NCBI RefSeq assembly: GCF_035918315.1
Contig: NZ_CP142146.1
Coordinates: 496,001-560,000, forward strand
Source of the DNA: Vagococcus jeotgali
Lineage (GTDB): Bacteria > Bacillota > Bacilli > Lactobacillales > Vagococcaceae
Length of the DNA stretch: 64,000 nucleotides
Direction of reading: 5' to 3'
Shown here in pieces: positions 9,042-18,369 of this stretch (positions are counted from its first letter, which is position 1; each line of letters starts with the position of its first letter). A program made the translations under genes and the position numbers. The notes beneath the pieces were generated by a model, which had not been told where the DNA came from, did not search any database, and worked only from the letters and a program-made list of their open reading frames with translations.

Positions 9042-9743
9042 ATGAGTTATGTCGAGCTAAAAGATGTTTATAAACGTTATGTAATGGGTGACAATGTTAT
9101 TGTTGCTAATAATGGAATCGATTTTTCCATTGAAGAAGGGGAGTTCGCTGTGATTTTAGGTCCTAGTGGAGCCGGTAAATCAACAGTCCTTAATATATTA
9201 GGTGGAATGGATAGCTGTGATGAGGGAAGTGTTTGTGTTGATGAAGTAGATATTGCAAAGTTTAATACAAAAGAATTAACAACCTATAGACGTTTAGAAG
9301 TGGGGTTTGTTTTTCAGTTTTATAATCTAGTACCTAACCTAACGGCTAAAGAAAATGTAGAATTAGCTTCTCAAGTCTCTCCTAAAGCTCTTAATATAGA
9401 TGATGTGTTAGAGATGGTTCAACTAACTCATAGAACTCAAAATTTTCCAGCACAATTATCAGGTGGGGAGCAGCAGCGAGTGGCTATTGCAAGAGCTTTA
9501 GCTAAAAATCCAAAGTTACTACTTTGTGATGAGCCAACAGGTGCACTTGATTTTGAAACAGGAAAACATATTCTAAAAATATTAGAAGAAACATGTCGCA
9601 CGCATGGAACGACAGTAATTGTTATCACACATAATTCAGAAATTGCTAAAATGGCAGATAGAGTTATTCGTATCAATGATGCCAAAGTGAGAAGCGTGAC
9701 ACTAAATGAATCTCCAATTTCAGCTGATGAGTTGGAGTGGTAA
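9042..9743 (+). CDS. ABC transporter ATP-binding protein (MacB/LolD type)
   Basis: ATPase of an exporter of the FtsX/MacB class. The 233-residue product has Walker A GPSGAGKS (40-47), the FQFYNLVPNLT Q-loop region, signature LSGGEQQR (139-146) and Walker B LLLCDEPTGALD (159-170). The ATG at 9042 is preferred over an in-frame GTG at 9033, since AGGTGG lies five bases before it. Its stop lies 11 bases before the permease start, so the two form an operon. The substrate is unknown. Confidence 0.93.
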   Translation: MSYVELKDVYKRYVMGDNVIVANNGIDFSIEEGEFAVILGPSGAGKSTVLNILGGMDSCDEGSVCVDEVDIAKFNTKELTTYRRLEVGFVFQFYNLVPNLTAKENVELASQVSPKALNIDDVLEMVQLTHRTQNFPAQLSGGEQQRVAIARALAKNPKLLLCDEPTGALDFETGKHILKILEETCRTHGTTVIVITHNSEIAKMADRVIRINDAKVRSVTLNESPISADELEW

Positions 9744-9754
9744 GGAGGGATGAG

Positions 9755-12499
9755 ATGAAGAAAAAAGCACTATGGAAGTCAACCATTAGAGAAATCAAGC
9801 AATCTAAAGCCCGATTTTTCTCGATTCTTTTAATTATTTTATTAGGTGTTTGTTTTTACGCAGGTATTAAGGCTACTGGTCCTGACATGCTCAATACTGC
9901 AGATACTTATTATTCTGACTATCATTTAATGGATACAAAAGTTGTTTCAACTTACGGGCTTGAAGAGGAAGATATTGACTTAATGAAGCAAGATAAGTCG
10001 ATTTTAACAGTTAATCCAGCTTATAGTTTAGATATGGATGACTCTAAAACCAATGAAGTGATTCGTCTAATGTCCTTTAACTCAGATAGCCAAGTAAATC
10101 AACTTAAAGTAATTGAAGGACGCTTACCTGAGAAAAGTGGTGAGGTCGTCTTAGATAGTCGTGTAATGGATTTAGATACTTATCAAATTGGCGATCAGCT
10201 TCATGTTGATGAGAGTGAGTCAGAAAATATTAAACCAGCATCATTTGAAATTGTTGGTTTTGTGAATAGCCCGATGTTTATCGATCAAGTTAGTCGTGGA
10301 AACACGTCTGTTGGAAAAGGCTCAGTAGATTTTTTTGCCTATATTCCAGAAAAAGATTTTACAATGGATATTTATACAGAAGCGTACATTCGCTATAAAG
10401 ATACAGCAAATTTAAAGAGTTATAGTAAGGCGTATTCAACCCATTATGAAAAAGATGAAAAAAAATTAAAAGATGTGTTGAAAAACCAGTCAGCTAAAAA
10501 GTATGACGTTATTAGAAAAGAAGCTCAAGAAAAAATTGATGATGGTACAAAAGATGTGACGGCTGGTGAAAAAGAATTAAGAGATGCTAGGGCACTCATT
10601 AAAGACAAGGAAGATGAATTAGTTCAAAGTCAAGAGCAGTTAAAACAAGCTGAATCATTAGGAATGCCTATATCTGATGAGCAAAAGTCAGCTCTTTCTG
10701 AAGGTCAAGATGCAATAAATTCTGAAAAAGATAAAATAAAAAAAGAAGAAACGAAGTTAGTAGATGCCAAAAAAGAACTAAGTGAGAGTCAAAAGGAATT
10801 AGATGATTTAGAAATGGCGGAATTTTTATATTTTTCAAGAGATGATAACCCAGCTTATTCAGAATTCCAAGATAATGCTGATCGTATCTCTTCAATTGCG
10901 ACAGTATTTCCAGTATTCTTTTTCTTAATCGCTGCCTTGATTTCGTTAACTACTATGACGAGAATGGTAGATGAAAAACGAGGAGAGATTGGAACACTAA
11001 AAGCATTAGGTTATACCAATAAAGAAATATCACAAAAATACATTGTCTACTCGACATTAGCTAGTATAATTGGAAGTATTTTAGGTTTAGTTATTGGGTA
11101 TTATGTGTTCCCAACTGTTATTTTTGATGCTTATGGTAGTTTGTATAACTTGCCTTCAGTTATCATCACTTATTACCCAAGTTATACGATTCAATCTATT
11201 ATTGTAGCACTTTTATGTACGTTACTTGCCTCACTTATGGTATTACGAGTAGATTTACTTAGCACACCATCTGTTTTAATGAGACCAAAAGCACCAAAAC
11301 CAGGCAAACGAATTTTACTTGAGAGATGGAAATGGCTTTGGTCTAAGTTTAATTTCAATCAAAAGGTGACTGCTAGAAACTTATTTAGATATAAACAACG
11401 CATGTTAATGACCGTCTTAGGGATTGCTGGTTGTATGGCTATGATTGTCACAGGATTTGGCTTGAAAGATTCGATTGGTGACATTGTAGGTTTGCAGTTC
11501 GATAAAATTTGGCATTATGATGCTACTGTGGTATTTAATAATAAGGCAACAGATGAAGATAAGAAAGAATATGCTGATACAAAAGAAAATGATGAGCGTA
11601 TTGTTAATAGTATCGACTTGTCACAAACAACTATGACAGTAGTAAGAGATGGTTTTACTAGTCGTGATGTGACTGTAGATGTTCCAAAAGAGATAAAACG
11701 TATAAATGAATTTATTTTATTTAATGACCGAAAATCAGGAGAGACGTTTGAATTAGCAGATGATGGTGCTATTATCAATGAGAAATTAGCTAACTTTTTT
11801 GATCTTAAAGAAGGAGATGAGTTAGCTATTCGTAATGGTGACAATCAAGAGGTAGTTGTTAAAGTGAGTCATATTATTGAAAATTATGCTATGCATTTTG
11901 TTTATATGACACCTTCATACTATGAAAAAGTATTTAAAGAAAAACCTGAATATAATGTGGAATTACTTCAATTTGGTGATGTTTTGACAGAGGATGAGGA
12001 AAACCAACTAGCTAGTGAATTAATGGCTAGTGATTACGCAGCAAATGTATCATTTACAAGTCAAATAGGAAAAGCGATGGATGACACTATGGGGAGTTTG
12101 AATATTGTCGTTTGGGTATTAATTGTCTCAGCAGCCTTATTAGCATTTATTGTCTTGTATAATTTGACAAATATTAATATTTCAGAGCGTATTAGGGAGC
12201 TATCAACAATTAAAGTGTTAGGGTTTTATGATAGAGAGGTTACGATGTATGTGTACCGTGAAAATAATATTTTAACGGCCATGGGTATTATACTTGGTTA
12301 CGGGCTGGGTATGTTACTTCATAGGTTTGTTCTTAAAACAGCTGAAGTAGATATGGTGATGTTCCCGATTACCATTCATTTATCTAGTTATGTTTACTCA
12401 ACACTGCTGACGATTCTATTTTCTAGTATTGTTATGTTTTTCATGCATAGGAAATTAAAGCATGTGGATATGATTGAGGCTTTAAAATCAACAGAATAA
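9755..12499 (+). CDS. FtsX-family ABC transporter permease with extracellular coiled coil
   Basis: A 914-residue membrane protein: N-terminal membrane anchor (about 20-40), an extracellular region with a MacB-like part, a highly charged Lys/Glu coiled coil (about 235-355), three membrane segments with the FtsX motif DEKRGEIGTLKALGYT, then a second half with a membrane anchor (TVLGIAGCMAMIVTGFGL), another extracellular domain and three closing membrane segments (INISERIRELSTIKVLGFYDREV). It pairs with the ATPase just upstream. The ATG at 9755 follows AAGGAGGG. Such proteins move lipids, peptides or signals rather than small ions; the cargo cannot be told. The coiled coil may bridge the cell wall. 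Confidence 0.9.
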   Translation: MKKKALWKSTIREIKQSKARFFSILLIILLGVCFYAGIKATGPDMLNTADTYYSDYHLMDTKVVSTYGLEEEDIDLMKQDKSILTVNPAYSLDMDDSKTNEVIRLMSFNSDSQVNQLKVIEGRLPEKSGEVVLDSRVMDLDTYQIGDQLHVDESESENIKPASFEIVGFVNSPMFIDQVSRGNTSVGKGSVDFFAYIPEKDFTMDIYTEAYIRYKDTANLKSYSKAYSTHYEKDEKKLKDVLKNQSAKKYDVIRKEAQEKIDDGTKDVTAGEKELRDARALIKDKEDELVQSQEQLKQAESLGMPISDEQKSALSEGQDAINSEKDKIKKEETKLVDAKKELSESQKELDDLEMAEFLYFSRDDNPAYSEFQDNADRISSIATVFPVFFFLIAALISLTTMTRMVDEKRGEIGTLKALGYTNKEISQKYIVYSTLASIIGSILGLVIGYYVFPTVIFDAYGSLYNLPSVIITYYPSYTIQSIIVALLCTLLASLMVLRVDLLSTPSVLMRPKAPKPGKRILLERWKWLWSKFNFNQKVTARNLFRYKQRMLMTVLGIAGCMAMIVTGFGLKDSIGDIVGLQFDKIWHYDATVVFNNKATDEDKKEYADTKENDERIVNSIDLSQTTMTVVRDGFTSRDVTVDVPKEIKRINEFILFNDRKSGETFELADDGAIINEKLANFFDLKEGDELAIRNGDNQEVVVKVSHIIENYAMHFVYMTPSYYEKVFKEKPEYNVELLQFGDVLTEDEENQLASELMASDYAANVSFTSQIGKAMDDTMGSLNIVVWVLIVSAALLAFIVLYNLTNINISERIRELSTIKVLGFYDREVTMYVYRENNILTAMGIILGYGLGMLLHRFVLKTAEVDMVMFPITIHLSSYVYSTLLTILFSSIVMFFMHRKLKHVDMIEALKSTE

Positions 12500-12508
12500 A
12501 CTAGTGAT

Positions 12509-12539
12509 AAAAACTGGCGATGTTATTGTCAGTTTTTTT
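12509..12539 (+). terminator. ABC exporter operon terminator
   Basis: AAAAACTG (12509-12516) pairs with CAGTTTTT (12530-12537) around a 13-base loop and continues into T. Confidence 0.75.
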
Positions 12540-12600
12540 ATATTTTTAGTTAAAAACAAGTTACTTTAAGCAAATCGATTTTTTAATCACCTAAATTAGT

Positions 12601-12630
12601 TTGTTATTTTAAGTGCATTATTGGTATAAT
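12601..12630 (+). promoter_or_regulatory. Promoter of the yuaF-floT operon
   Basis: TTGTTA (12601-12606), 18-bp spacer, perfect TATAAT (12625-12630), 27 bases before the chosen GTG start. Confidence 0.6.
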
Positions 12631-12657
12631 CTAATTAAAGAGGAGGAGGTGTTTGGA

Positions 12658-13179
12658 GTGTTATTAGGTCACTCAATTGAACAAATATATTTTTATACTC
12701 TGATAGTTTGTGCATTTGTATCAGTCTTGTTATTTTTATTTGGTGATATTTTTGATTTTGATGGGCCTGTTGATCCCATATTAATCGTACCATGGTTAGC
12801 ATTTTTCTCGTTATTTGGTTACTTAGGAGAAAAATTAACAACTATCAGTTCAGGCTGGGTTGTTTTAGTTTCTATTATTTTGTCATCTATCATTGTGTTT
12901 CTCTTAAATTTTTATATACTTGTCCCACTGAAAAATTCAGAGGCCTCGATCTCGGTTTCAGAAAAGACCTATGAAGGTCAGTTTGCCACTGTTGTCACAC
13001 CAATACCAATAGAAGGAATGGGGGAAATAGTGATAAGTAGTGTCACTGGGACAATCAGTCGTCCAGCAGCCTTTTATACAGAACAGGAAAAAGAGGTCAT
13101 TGCTGGTTCTAAAGTATTAATTATCGAAATTAAAAACAGAATATGTTATGTCGTACCGTATAAAGAAAATTTTAATTAG
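12658..13179 (+). CDS. YuaF/NfeD-like membrane protein
   Basis: A 173-residue integral membrane protein with three to four N-terminal membrane segments, followed by a soluble beta-rich domain (about 100-165: YEGQFATVV, GEIVIS, KVLIIEI) like the OB-fold of NfeD/YuaF. Family members partner with flotillin in membrane microdomains, and the flotillin gene follows 12 bases later. The open frame extends back to 12613, but the promoter -10 box lies inside that extension and AGGAGGAGG stands just before the GTG at 12658, so GTG is the start. Confidence 0.82.
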   Translation: MLLGHSIEQIYFYTLIVCAFVSVLLFLFGDIFDFDGPVDPILIVPWLAFFSLFGYLGEKLTTISSGWVVLVSIILSSIIVFLLNFYILVPLKNSEASISVSEKTYEGQFATVVTPIPIEGMGEIVISSVTGTISRPAAFYTEQEKEVIAGSKVLIIEIKNRICYVVPYKENFN

Positions 13180-13191
13180 GGGGCGTTTTTT

Positions 13192-14631
13192 ATGTCAATA
13201 TTTGTACCGATTGGGATTGTTGTATTTATTCTATTAATGCTGTTAATTGTGTTTGTTTCCAAATACCAAACAGCTAAGCCAGATGAGGCTCTAATTATTA
13301 GCGGGAGTTATTTAGGGACAAAAAATGTCCATGCTGATGATCAAGGAAATAAACTTAAAATAGTTAGAGGTGGTGGAGCATTTGTACTGCCTGTTTTTCA
13401 AAGAAGTAATCGCTTAAGTTTATTATCTAGTAAATTAGATGTGTCAACACCAGATGTTTATACCGAACAAGGTGTCCCTGTTATGGCAGATGGTACTTCT
13501 ATTATTAAAATAGGTTCATCTGTTGAAGAAATCGCAACAGCAGCAGAACAGTTTTTAGGTAAAACGCGTGAAGAGCTTGAAAATGAAGCTCGTGAAGTTC
13601 TAGAAGGTCATTTGCGTTCAATTTTAGGTTCAATGACTGTAGAGGAAATTTATCAAAATAGAGATAAGTTTTCCCAAAGTGTTCAAGAGGTAGCAAGTGT
13701 GGATTTAGCAAAAATGGGATTAACTATTGTGTCATTTACGATTAAAGAAGTTAGAGATAAAAATGGCTATCTTGATTCATTAGGTAAGCCACGTATTGCC
13801 CAAGTAAAACGTGATGCTGAGATTGCAGAGGCTGAAGCAAGTAAAGAAACACGTATTAAAAAAGCCCAAGCAGAAAAAGAGTCTCAAGAAGCAGAATTAC
13901 GTCGTCAAACAGAGATTGCTGAAGCAACAAAAGAAAAAGAATTGAAACTGGCAACATATAAACAAGAACAAGATATTGCTAAGGCTAAGGCCGATCAAGC
14001 TTACAATCTTGAAACTGCTAAAGCACAACAACACGTTATCGAACAAGAGATGGAAGTAAAAGTCATTGAGCGTCAAAAACAAATTGAATTAGAAGAAAAA
14101 GAAATTCAACGTCGTGAGCGTCAGTATGATTCAGAAGTGAAGAAAAAAGCTGATGCAGACCGTTATGCTAAAGAACAAGAAGCTCTTGCTGATAAGGCTT
14201 CAGAAGTGGCTGAAGCCGAAGCTGAGAAATTTAGAATTGAAGCCATGGCAGAGGCTAACGCTGCCCAAGTTCGTCTTGAAGGACAAGCTCAAGCCGAAGC
14301 CATTACAGCCAAAGGTACTGCAGAAGCCCAGGCCAAAGAAAAATTGGCAGAAGCCTTTAAACAATACGGCGATGCAGCTGTTATGAGTATGGTCATCGAG
14401 ATGTTGCCTGATTTAGTGAAAGAAGCAGCTCAGCCTCTAGGTAATATTGAGAAAATCACTGTTGTAGATACTGGACAAGGTGGGGAAGGTAGCGGTGCTA
14501 ATCGTGTCACAAATTATGCCACTAACCTGTTAGCTTCTTCCCAGGAAACATTGAAAGAAACAACAGGAATAGATGTAAAAGAGCTCTTAGAAGGTTTTAT
14601 AACAAAGAATAATATAGATAAGACAGAGTGA
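13192..14631 (+). CDS. floT: Flotillin (FloT/YuaG)
   Basis: A 479-residue scaffold of functional membrane microdomains. A single N-terminal hairpin or membrane segment (about 3-24) is followed by an SPFH/band-7 domain (about 30-200: AKPDEALIISG, GGGAFVLPVFQ, LTIVSFTIKEVRD), a long Ala/Glu-rich coiled coil (about 200-390) that drives oligomerisation, and a C-terminal tail. Length and order match Bacillus FloT. It is co-transcribed with the YuaF-like gene and ends in a strong terminator. Confidence 0.94.
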   Translation: MSIFVPIGIVVFILLMLLIVFVSKYQTAKPDEALIISGSYLGTKNVHADDQGNKLKIVRGGGAFVLPVFQRSNRLSLLSSKLDVSTPDVYTEQGVPVMADGTSIIKIGSSVEEIATAAEQFLGKTREELENEAREVLEGHLRSILGSMTVEEIYQNRDKFSQSVQEVASVDLAKMGLTIVSFTIKEVRDKNGYLDSLGKPRIAQVKRDAEIAEAEASKETRIKKAQAEKESQEAELRRQTEIAEATKEKELKLATYKQEQDIAKAKADQAYNLETAKAQQHVIEQEMEVKVIERQKQIELEEKEIQRRERQYDSEVKKKADADRYAKEQEALADKASEVAEAEAEKFRIEAMAEANAAQVRLEGQAQAEAITAKGTAEAQAKEKLAEAFKQYGDAAVMSMVIEMLPDLVKEAAQPLGNIEKITVVDTGQGGEGSGANRVTNYATNLLASSQETLKETTGIDVKELLEGFITKNNIDKTE

Positions 14632-14644
14632 AGTTAAGATAATT

Positions 14645-14691
14645 AAAAAGCGGTAAAATCTCTTGAAATTAGAGATTTTACCGCTTTTTTT
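14645..14691. terminator. Bidirectional terminator after floT
   Basis: A perfect 18-bp stem (14645-14662 with 14672-14689) has a 9-base loop, A-rich on the left and T-rich on the right. It can stop both floT and the convergent lipoprotein gene. Confidence 0.95.
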
Positions 14692-15784
14692 TAGTTATCA
14701 GTTAAACCACTTGTTATCTTCTTAAGGTCCATTAAAATCACATAGTTAATTGGATCAATATTTAACTCATCCCGGAACCTGGTTGTACCTGATTCAAAGA
14801 TAACATAAAGCTGATCATCTACTGCTGTGATTTGTTCCATATAAGGAGGAGCTTCAATAGATTTTAGAGCTTCTTTTTGTTTAAGGTTATGATCTTTTTT
14901 ATTATCATAAACAAAGATTTTAGAAGGATGATCACCATAAGATTGTGATAACAAGATGTAATCCTTGTAGAAAGTGATACCTTGAATACCGTGAGCTACA
15001 ATTTTTTTACTATCAGGTGTGGCAGTATCCTCATGTTGTGTGAGTATTTTTCTTTCTTTCATCTCTTTAATAAATTTTCCATTTTCAGTCATATTGTATG
15101 TCTCTAAAGTGGCTTCATGATTATCGGAAAAATAACCGACATAAATAGAATCATTGTGGAAAGTAATATAGGATGCTTTTTTTATTCCTTTTAAATTAAT
15201 TTGTTGATCATAGACAATCGGTTTTTTTGTTTATTAAAATGATATGCTTCTAGTTCAGCTAAAGGAATCGAAGAAATTTGAGCAGAGCCTACAGGTGTTT
15301 CTGAACAAATCCAAATATTTTTAGCCTTAGTATCATAAGTAATACCACCGACATGAGGATCTCCGTCTAAGACGACTGTTTTAATGTATTCATGAGTGTG
15401 CTTATCTAATACATAAATAACAGAGTGATACTCATGACCGTGACTATAGGCACTAATTAATAAGTAATCTTCGGCAATGGTAACACCTTGAGGATCCATT
15501 TCATGGCTTAATCCTGTTTTATTATGTTTCATTCCTATTGTTTTAGTTTGAATCAACCCAGGTACTGGATAAGTGTACTTTGATATATCTTTATCATCAT
15601 CTAACTGAGTAAAATTAAAAAAATCAGGATAGGAGAGTTTGACTGAGGTGATATTGTCTTCAATTTGACTAGTATTTGGCCCCTTATCTGTGTCTTTTGA
15701 ATGTGTATAGTTAGAAGAGGTGTGACCACATCCTACTAATATTGTTACAAGTGCTAATAAACTTAATAAATATATTTTCTTCAT
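14691..15784 (-). pseudogene. Lipoprotein gene split by a frameshift
   Basis: The first part (15784 down to 15191, 197 residues) has a signal peptide with lipobox ILVGC and reads like a secreted repeat-strand protein (possibly beta-propeller: GVTIAEDYLLISAYS, GGITYDTKAKNIWICSE). It ends soon after the run of seven A at 15222-15228. Reading on in the -1 frame from that point (PIVYDQQINLKGIKKASYI..., then GIQGITFYKDYILLSQS) continues the same repeat pattern to 14691 with no further stop, giving about 364 residues. So one ancestral gene is broken by one base, or is read through a slippery A-AAA-AAC site. Function unknown. Confidence 0.85.
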
Positions 15785-16060
15785 TTCTTGTTAAAACCTT
15801 TCTATTTTCCGTAAACCTTAATCTCTATTCTCCCCCTATCATAACAAATTTTTCACCAGTTTGCTTGTGAAAATAAAAAGATTTATTAATGTTTTATTAA
15901 TGATAAAATACTTCGCTTTAGTCACATAATATAGACTCTTGGTAAAAGGCTTACATTAGAGGTAGTATTAAAACCTTGATTGACAGTCAAAACTATCAGC
16001 TATAAAATGAGTAAGGACATCACGTTTATGACTGATGCCCAATGAATGGGGGATTATGAA

Positions 16061-16969
16061 TTGGGAATTATTGTATTTAATGAAACGTTGGTTTTGATTT
16101 TTTTCATGTTGGTGGGCGTATTATTGACAAAAAAAGGGAAGTATTCACCTGGAGCCAATGTCTATATTGGTTATTTTTTAATTACAGTTGCTCTACCTGG
16201 TGCTATTATTAATAGTTTTCAGATAGCTAAGACACCTGAATTACTTGATATGATGAAACAAACAGCTATTTATTCAGTCATTATGATTGTAGCTACTTTA
16301 TTAATTGGCTACTTACTAGCAACGATTTTTAAAAAGAAAGATATGATTAAGCGGCTGTGGATTGTCTGTTTAACATTTTCTAATATTCTATTTATTGGTA
16401 TTCCAATTGTTGGTAAACTTTACGGAGAAGTTGGTCTTGTTGTATTAGTTGTATGTAATACGATGACTAGTTTGTTTTTATTTACAATTGGTATTATGTT
16501 ACTTTCAAAAAGTCGTGAAATGCGTATTAGAACAATTTTAACGACACCTGCTATATTAGCAGCAATTGTTGGGTTTGCTTTATTTATGTTTGAAATTGAA
16601 TTACCTGTACCTATTGTGGCTTTTAATTCATCTCTAACTATTATGACAGCATCCTTATCTATGATTATTAATGGTAGTTTGTTTGCTCAAGTTAAGTTTA
16701 AAGAGTTAATAATGGACAAAGATAACTTACAATTTTTATTTGTTAGAGCTATTATTATTCCTTTAATTTTTGTACCAATCTTAAAACTATTTGTAGTGAA
16801 TCCGATTGTTTTAGGTGTATTAGTCTTACTAGCCTCTATGCCAGTAGGGTCATTAAATGCTATTTTGGCTGAGGAATACGCTCAAAAAGGAACAAAAGTT
16901 TCACAATACATTGCTCTAACAACAGTGACGAGTATGTTTACTTTACCAGTTATTATGAGTTTAATATAA
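16061..16969 (+). CDS. Auxin-efflux-carrier (AEC) family permease
   Basis: A roughly 300-residue membrane protein with about ten hydrophobic segments in two halves, typical of the AEC family, which in lactic acid bacteria includes malate and other organic-acid permeases. Substrate unknown. The open frame starts with ATG at 16046, which lacks a ribosome binding site; TTG at 16061 has GGGGGA eight bases upstream and gives a normal family N-terminus, so I prefer it, with modest certainty. It is a single gene followed by a terminator. Confidence 0.85.
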   Translation: MGIIVFNETLVLIFFMLVGVLLTKKGKYSPGANVYIGYFLITVALPGAIINSFQIAKTPELLDMMKQTAIYSVIMIVATLLIGYLLATIFKKKDMIKRLWIVCLTFSNILFIGIPIVGKLYGEVGLVVLVVCNTMTSLFLFTIGIMLLSKSREMRIRTILTTPAILAAIVGFALFMFEIELPVPIVAFNSSLTIMTASLSMIINGSLFAQVKFKELIMDKDNLQFLFVRAIIIPLIFVPILKLFVVNPIVLGVLVLLASMPVGSLNAILAEEYAQKGTKVSQYIALTTVTSMFTLPVIMSLI

Positions 16970-16973
16970 ATAC

Positions 16974-17014
16974 AAAAAGAACAAAGCAAAAGGTAAATGC
17001 TTTGTTCTTTTTAT
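16974..17014 (+). terminator. AEC permease terminator
   Basis: A perfect 15-bp stem (16974-16988 with 16998-17012) has a 9-base loop and a T-rich end. Confidence 0.92.
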
Positions 17015-17058
17015 TTTGTTTATAGTAAGATGTAGGTAAATTGATTGGAGGAGAATAT

Positions 17059-18369
17059 ATGAAAATAGTCATTGTAGGGGCTTCCTTTTCAGGGGTATCT
17101 TGTGCTGTAGAAGCTAGGAAGAATTTTCCAAATGATGAGATTGTATTAATTGATAAACAACCTGATATTGGCTATATTCCTAGTGGTTTGAGTTTAGTAT
17201 TAAAGGGGGCTATTCCTTCTTTAGAAGATGCTTATTTTATAAATCAAAAGGAATTAGAACAAATAGGAATTACTTTATGCTTAGATACTTGTGTCACAGA
17301 GTTTCAATTAGCTAACCATTTGCTTATCACAAATCATGGTGAAGTAACATTTGACAAGCTAGTACTTGCTACTGGATCAAGTCAGGTACCTAAAAATTTA
17401 GACATGTCTGATAAAGAAGGGTTAACTTTTAAAGACAAGGAGACTAGTGCTGTTACGTTAAATAAGATTCAGCAGTCTAAAGATGTCATTGTGATTGGGG
17501 CAGGTCAGGCAGGGCTAGAGCTGAGTGATGCTTTAATTCAAGCAGGTAAGGTAGTTGAGGTTATTGAGACGATGAATTATCCTTTGTACAAATATTTTGA
17601 TAAAGATTTTCTACAGCCATTTATTAACGAGCTAAAAGAGGAGCCATCATTAAAGATATATTTTGAAGAAACAATAAACACGCTTAGTGAACAAGAAGTG
17701 ATAGCTTCGAATCTTAAAAAGCATAAAGGCCAAGGTGTTCCTGTGATATTAGCCACTAGTGTACGGCCTAATTTAGCTATTTTTAAAAAGCAATTGCAAC
17801 TCACAACAGAACAAACTATTTATGTGGATAAATATTTAAGAACATCACAACCAGATGTTTTTGCCATTGGGGATTTAATTCAAGTCCCATCTAGCGTATT
17901 ACCTATGCCTACCTACGTGCCACTTATTAATACAGCGGTTCAAACAGGAATAACTTGTGCTAAAAATTTAAAAAAAGCTATAAAACCACTTCAACCTGTT
18001 TGCCAAACAGTAGGAACTCATTTATTTGGAAGTTATCTTGGTAGTTGTGGGTTGCTTGAAGCAGAATCGTTTGTTTATCCAGGTGATGTGGCAAGTTATA
18101 CATATGAGATGAATGTCTCTTTTACAAGTAAAGATGTTATCAGAAAAAAAATACTATATGATGCTAATTCTTTTGTTTTACTAGGCGTTCAGCTTTTATC
18201 ATCTCAACCTGTTGCAGATAAAATTAATCAATACGCATTAATGATTAACCAAAAAATGGTGCTATCAAATATTGAGTGGCAAGAAAAAATATACCATCCA
18301 GAGTTCACATACTTAAAACCAGATTTATATATCAATAAGAAAAGGGTATCTGATGACTATGAGATATGA
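17059..18369 (+). CDS. NADH oxidase/CoA-disulfide-reductase-like flavoprotein lacking the redox cysteine
   Basis: A 436-residue two-dinucleotide-binding flavoprotein: FAD site VIVGASFSGV (4-13), NAD(P)H site VIGAGQAGLEL, FAD motif VFAIGDL, and the C-terminal dimerisation domain of the NADH peroxidase/oxidase group. In that group Cys42 is the peroxidatic or sulfenic residue; here the aligned stretch reads IPSGLSLVL with Ser42, and the His10 of NADH peroxidase is Phe. It is therefore unlikely to be a normal H2O-forming oxidase or peroxidase. AGGAG precedes the ATG at 17059. Its end overlaps the next gene by 17 bases, so the two are probably translationally coupled. Confidence 0.85.
   Translation: MKIVIVGASFSGVSCAVEARKNFPNDEIVLIDKQPDIGYIPSGLSLVLKGAIPSLEDAYFINQKELEQIGITLCLDTCVTEFQLANHLLITNHGEVTFDKLVLATGSSQVPKNLDMSDKEGLTFKDKETSAVTLNKIQQSKDVIVIGAGQAGLELSDALIQAGKVVEVIETMNYPLYKYFDKDFLQPFINELKEEPSLKIYFEETINTLSEQEVIASNLKKHKGQGVPVILATSVRPNLAIFKKQLQLTTEQTIYVDKYLRTSQPDVFAIGDLIQVPSSVLPMPTYVPLINTAVQTGITCAKNLKKAIKPLQPVCQTVGTHLFGSYLGSCGLLEAESFVYPGDVASYTYEMNVSFTSKDVIRKKILYDANSFVLLGVQLLSSQPVADKINQYALMINQKMVLSNIEWQEKIYHPEFTYLKPDLYINKKRVSDDYEI

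Noticed and set aside
11515-11844. Minus-strand gene inside the ABC permease
   Set aside because: Shadow of the permease frame without start signals; serine-rich composition is typical of antisense reading.
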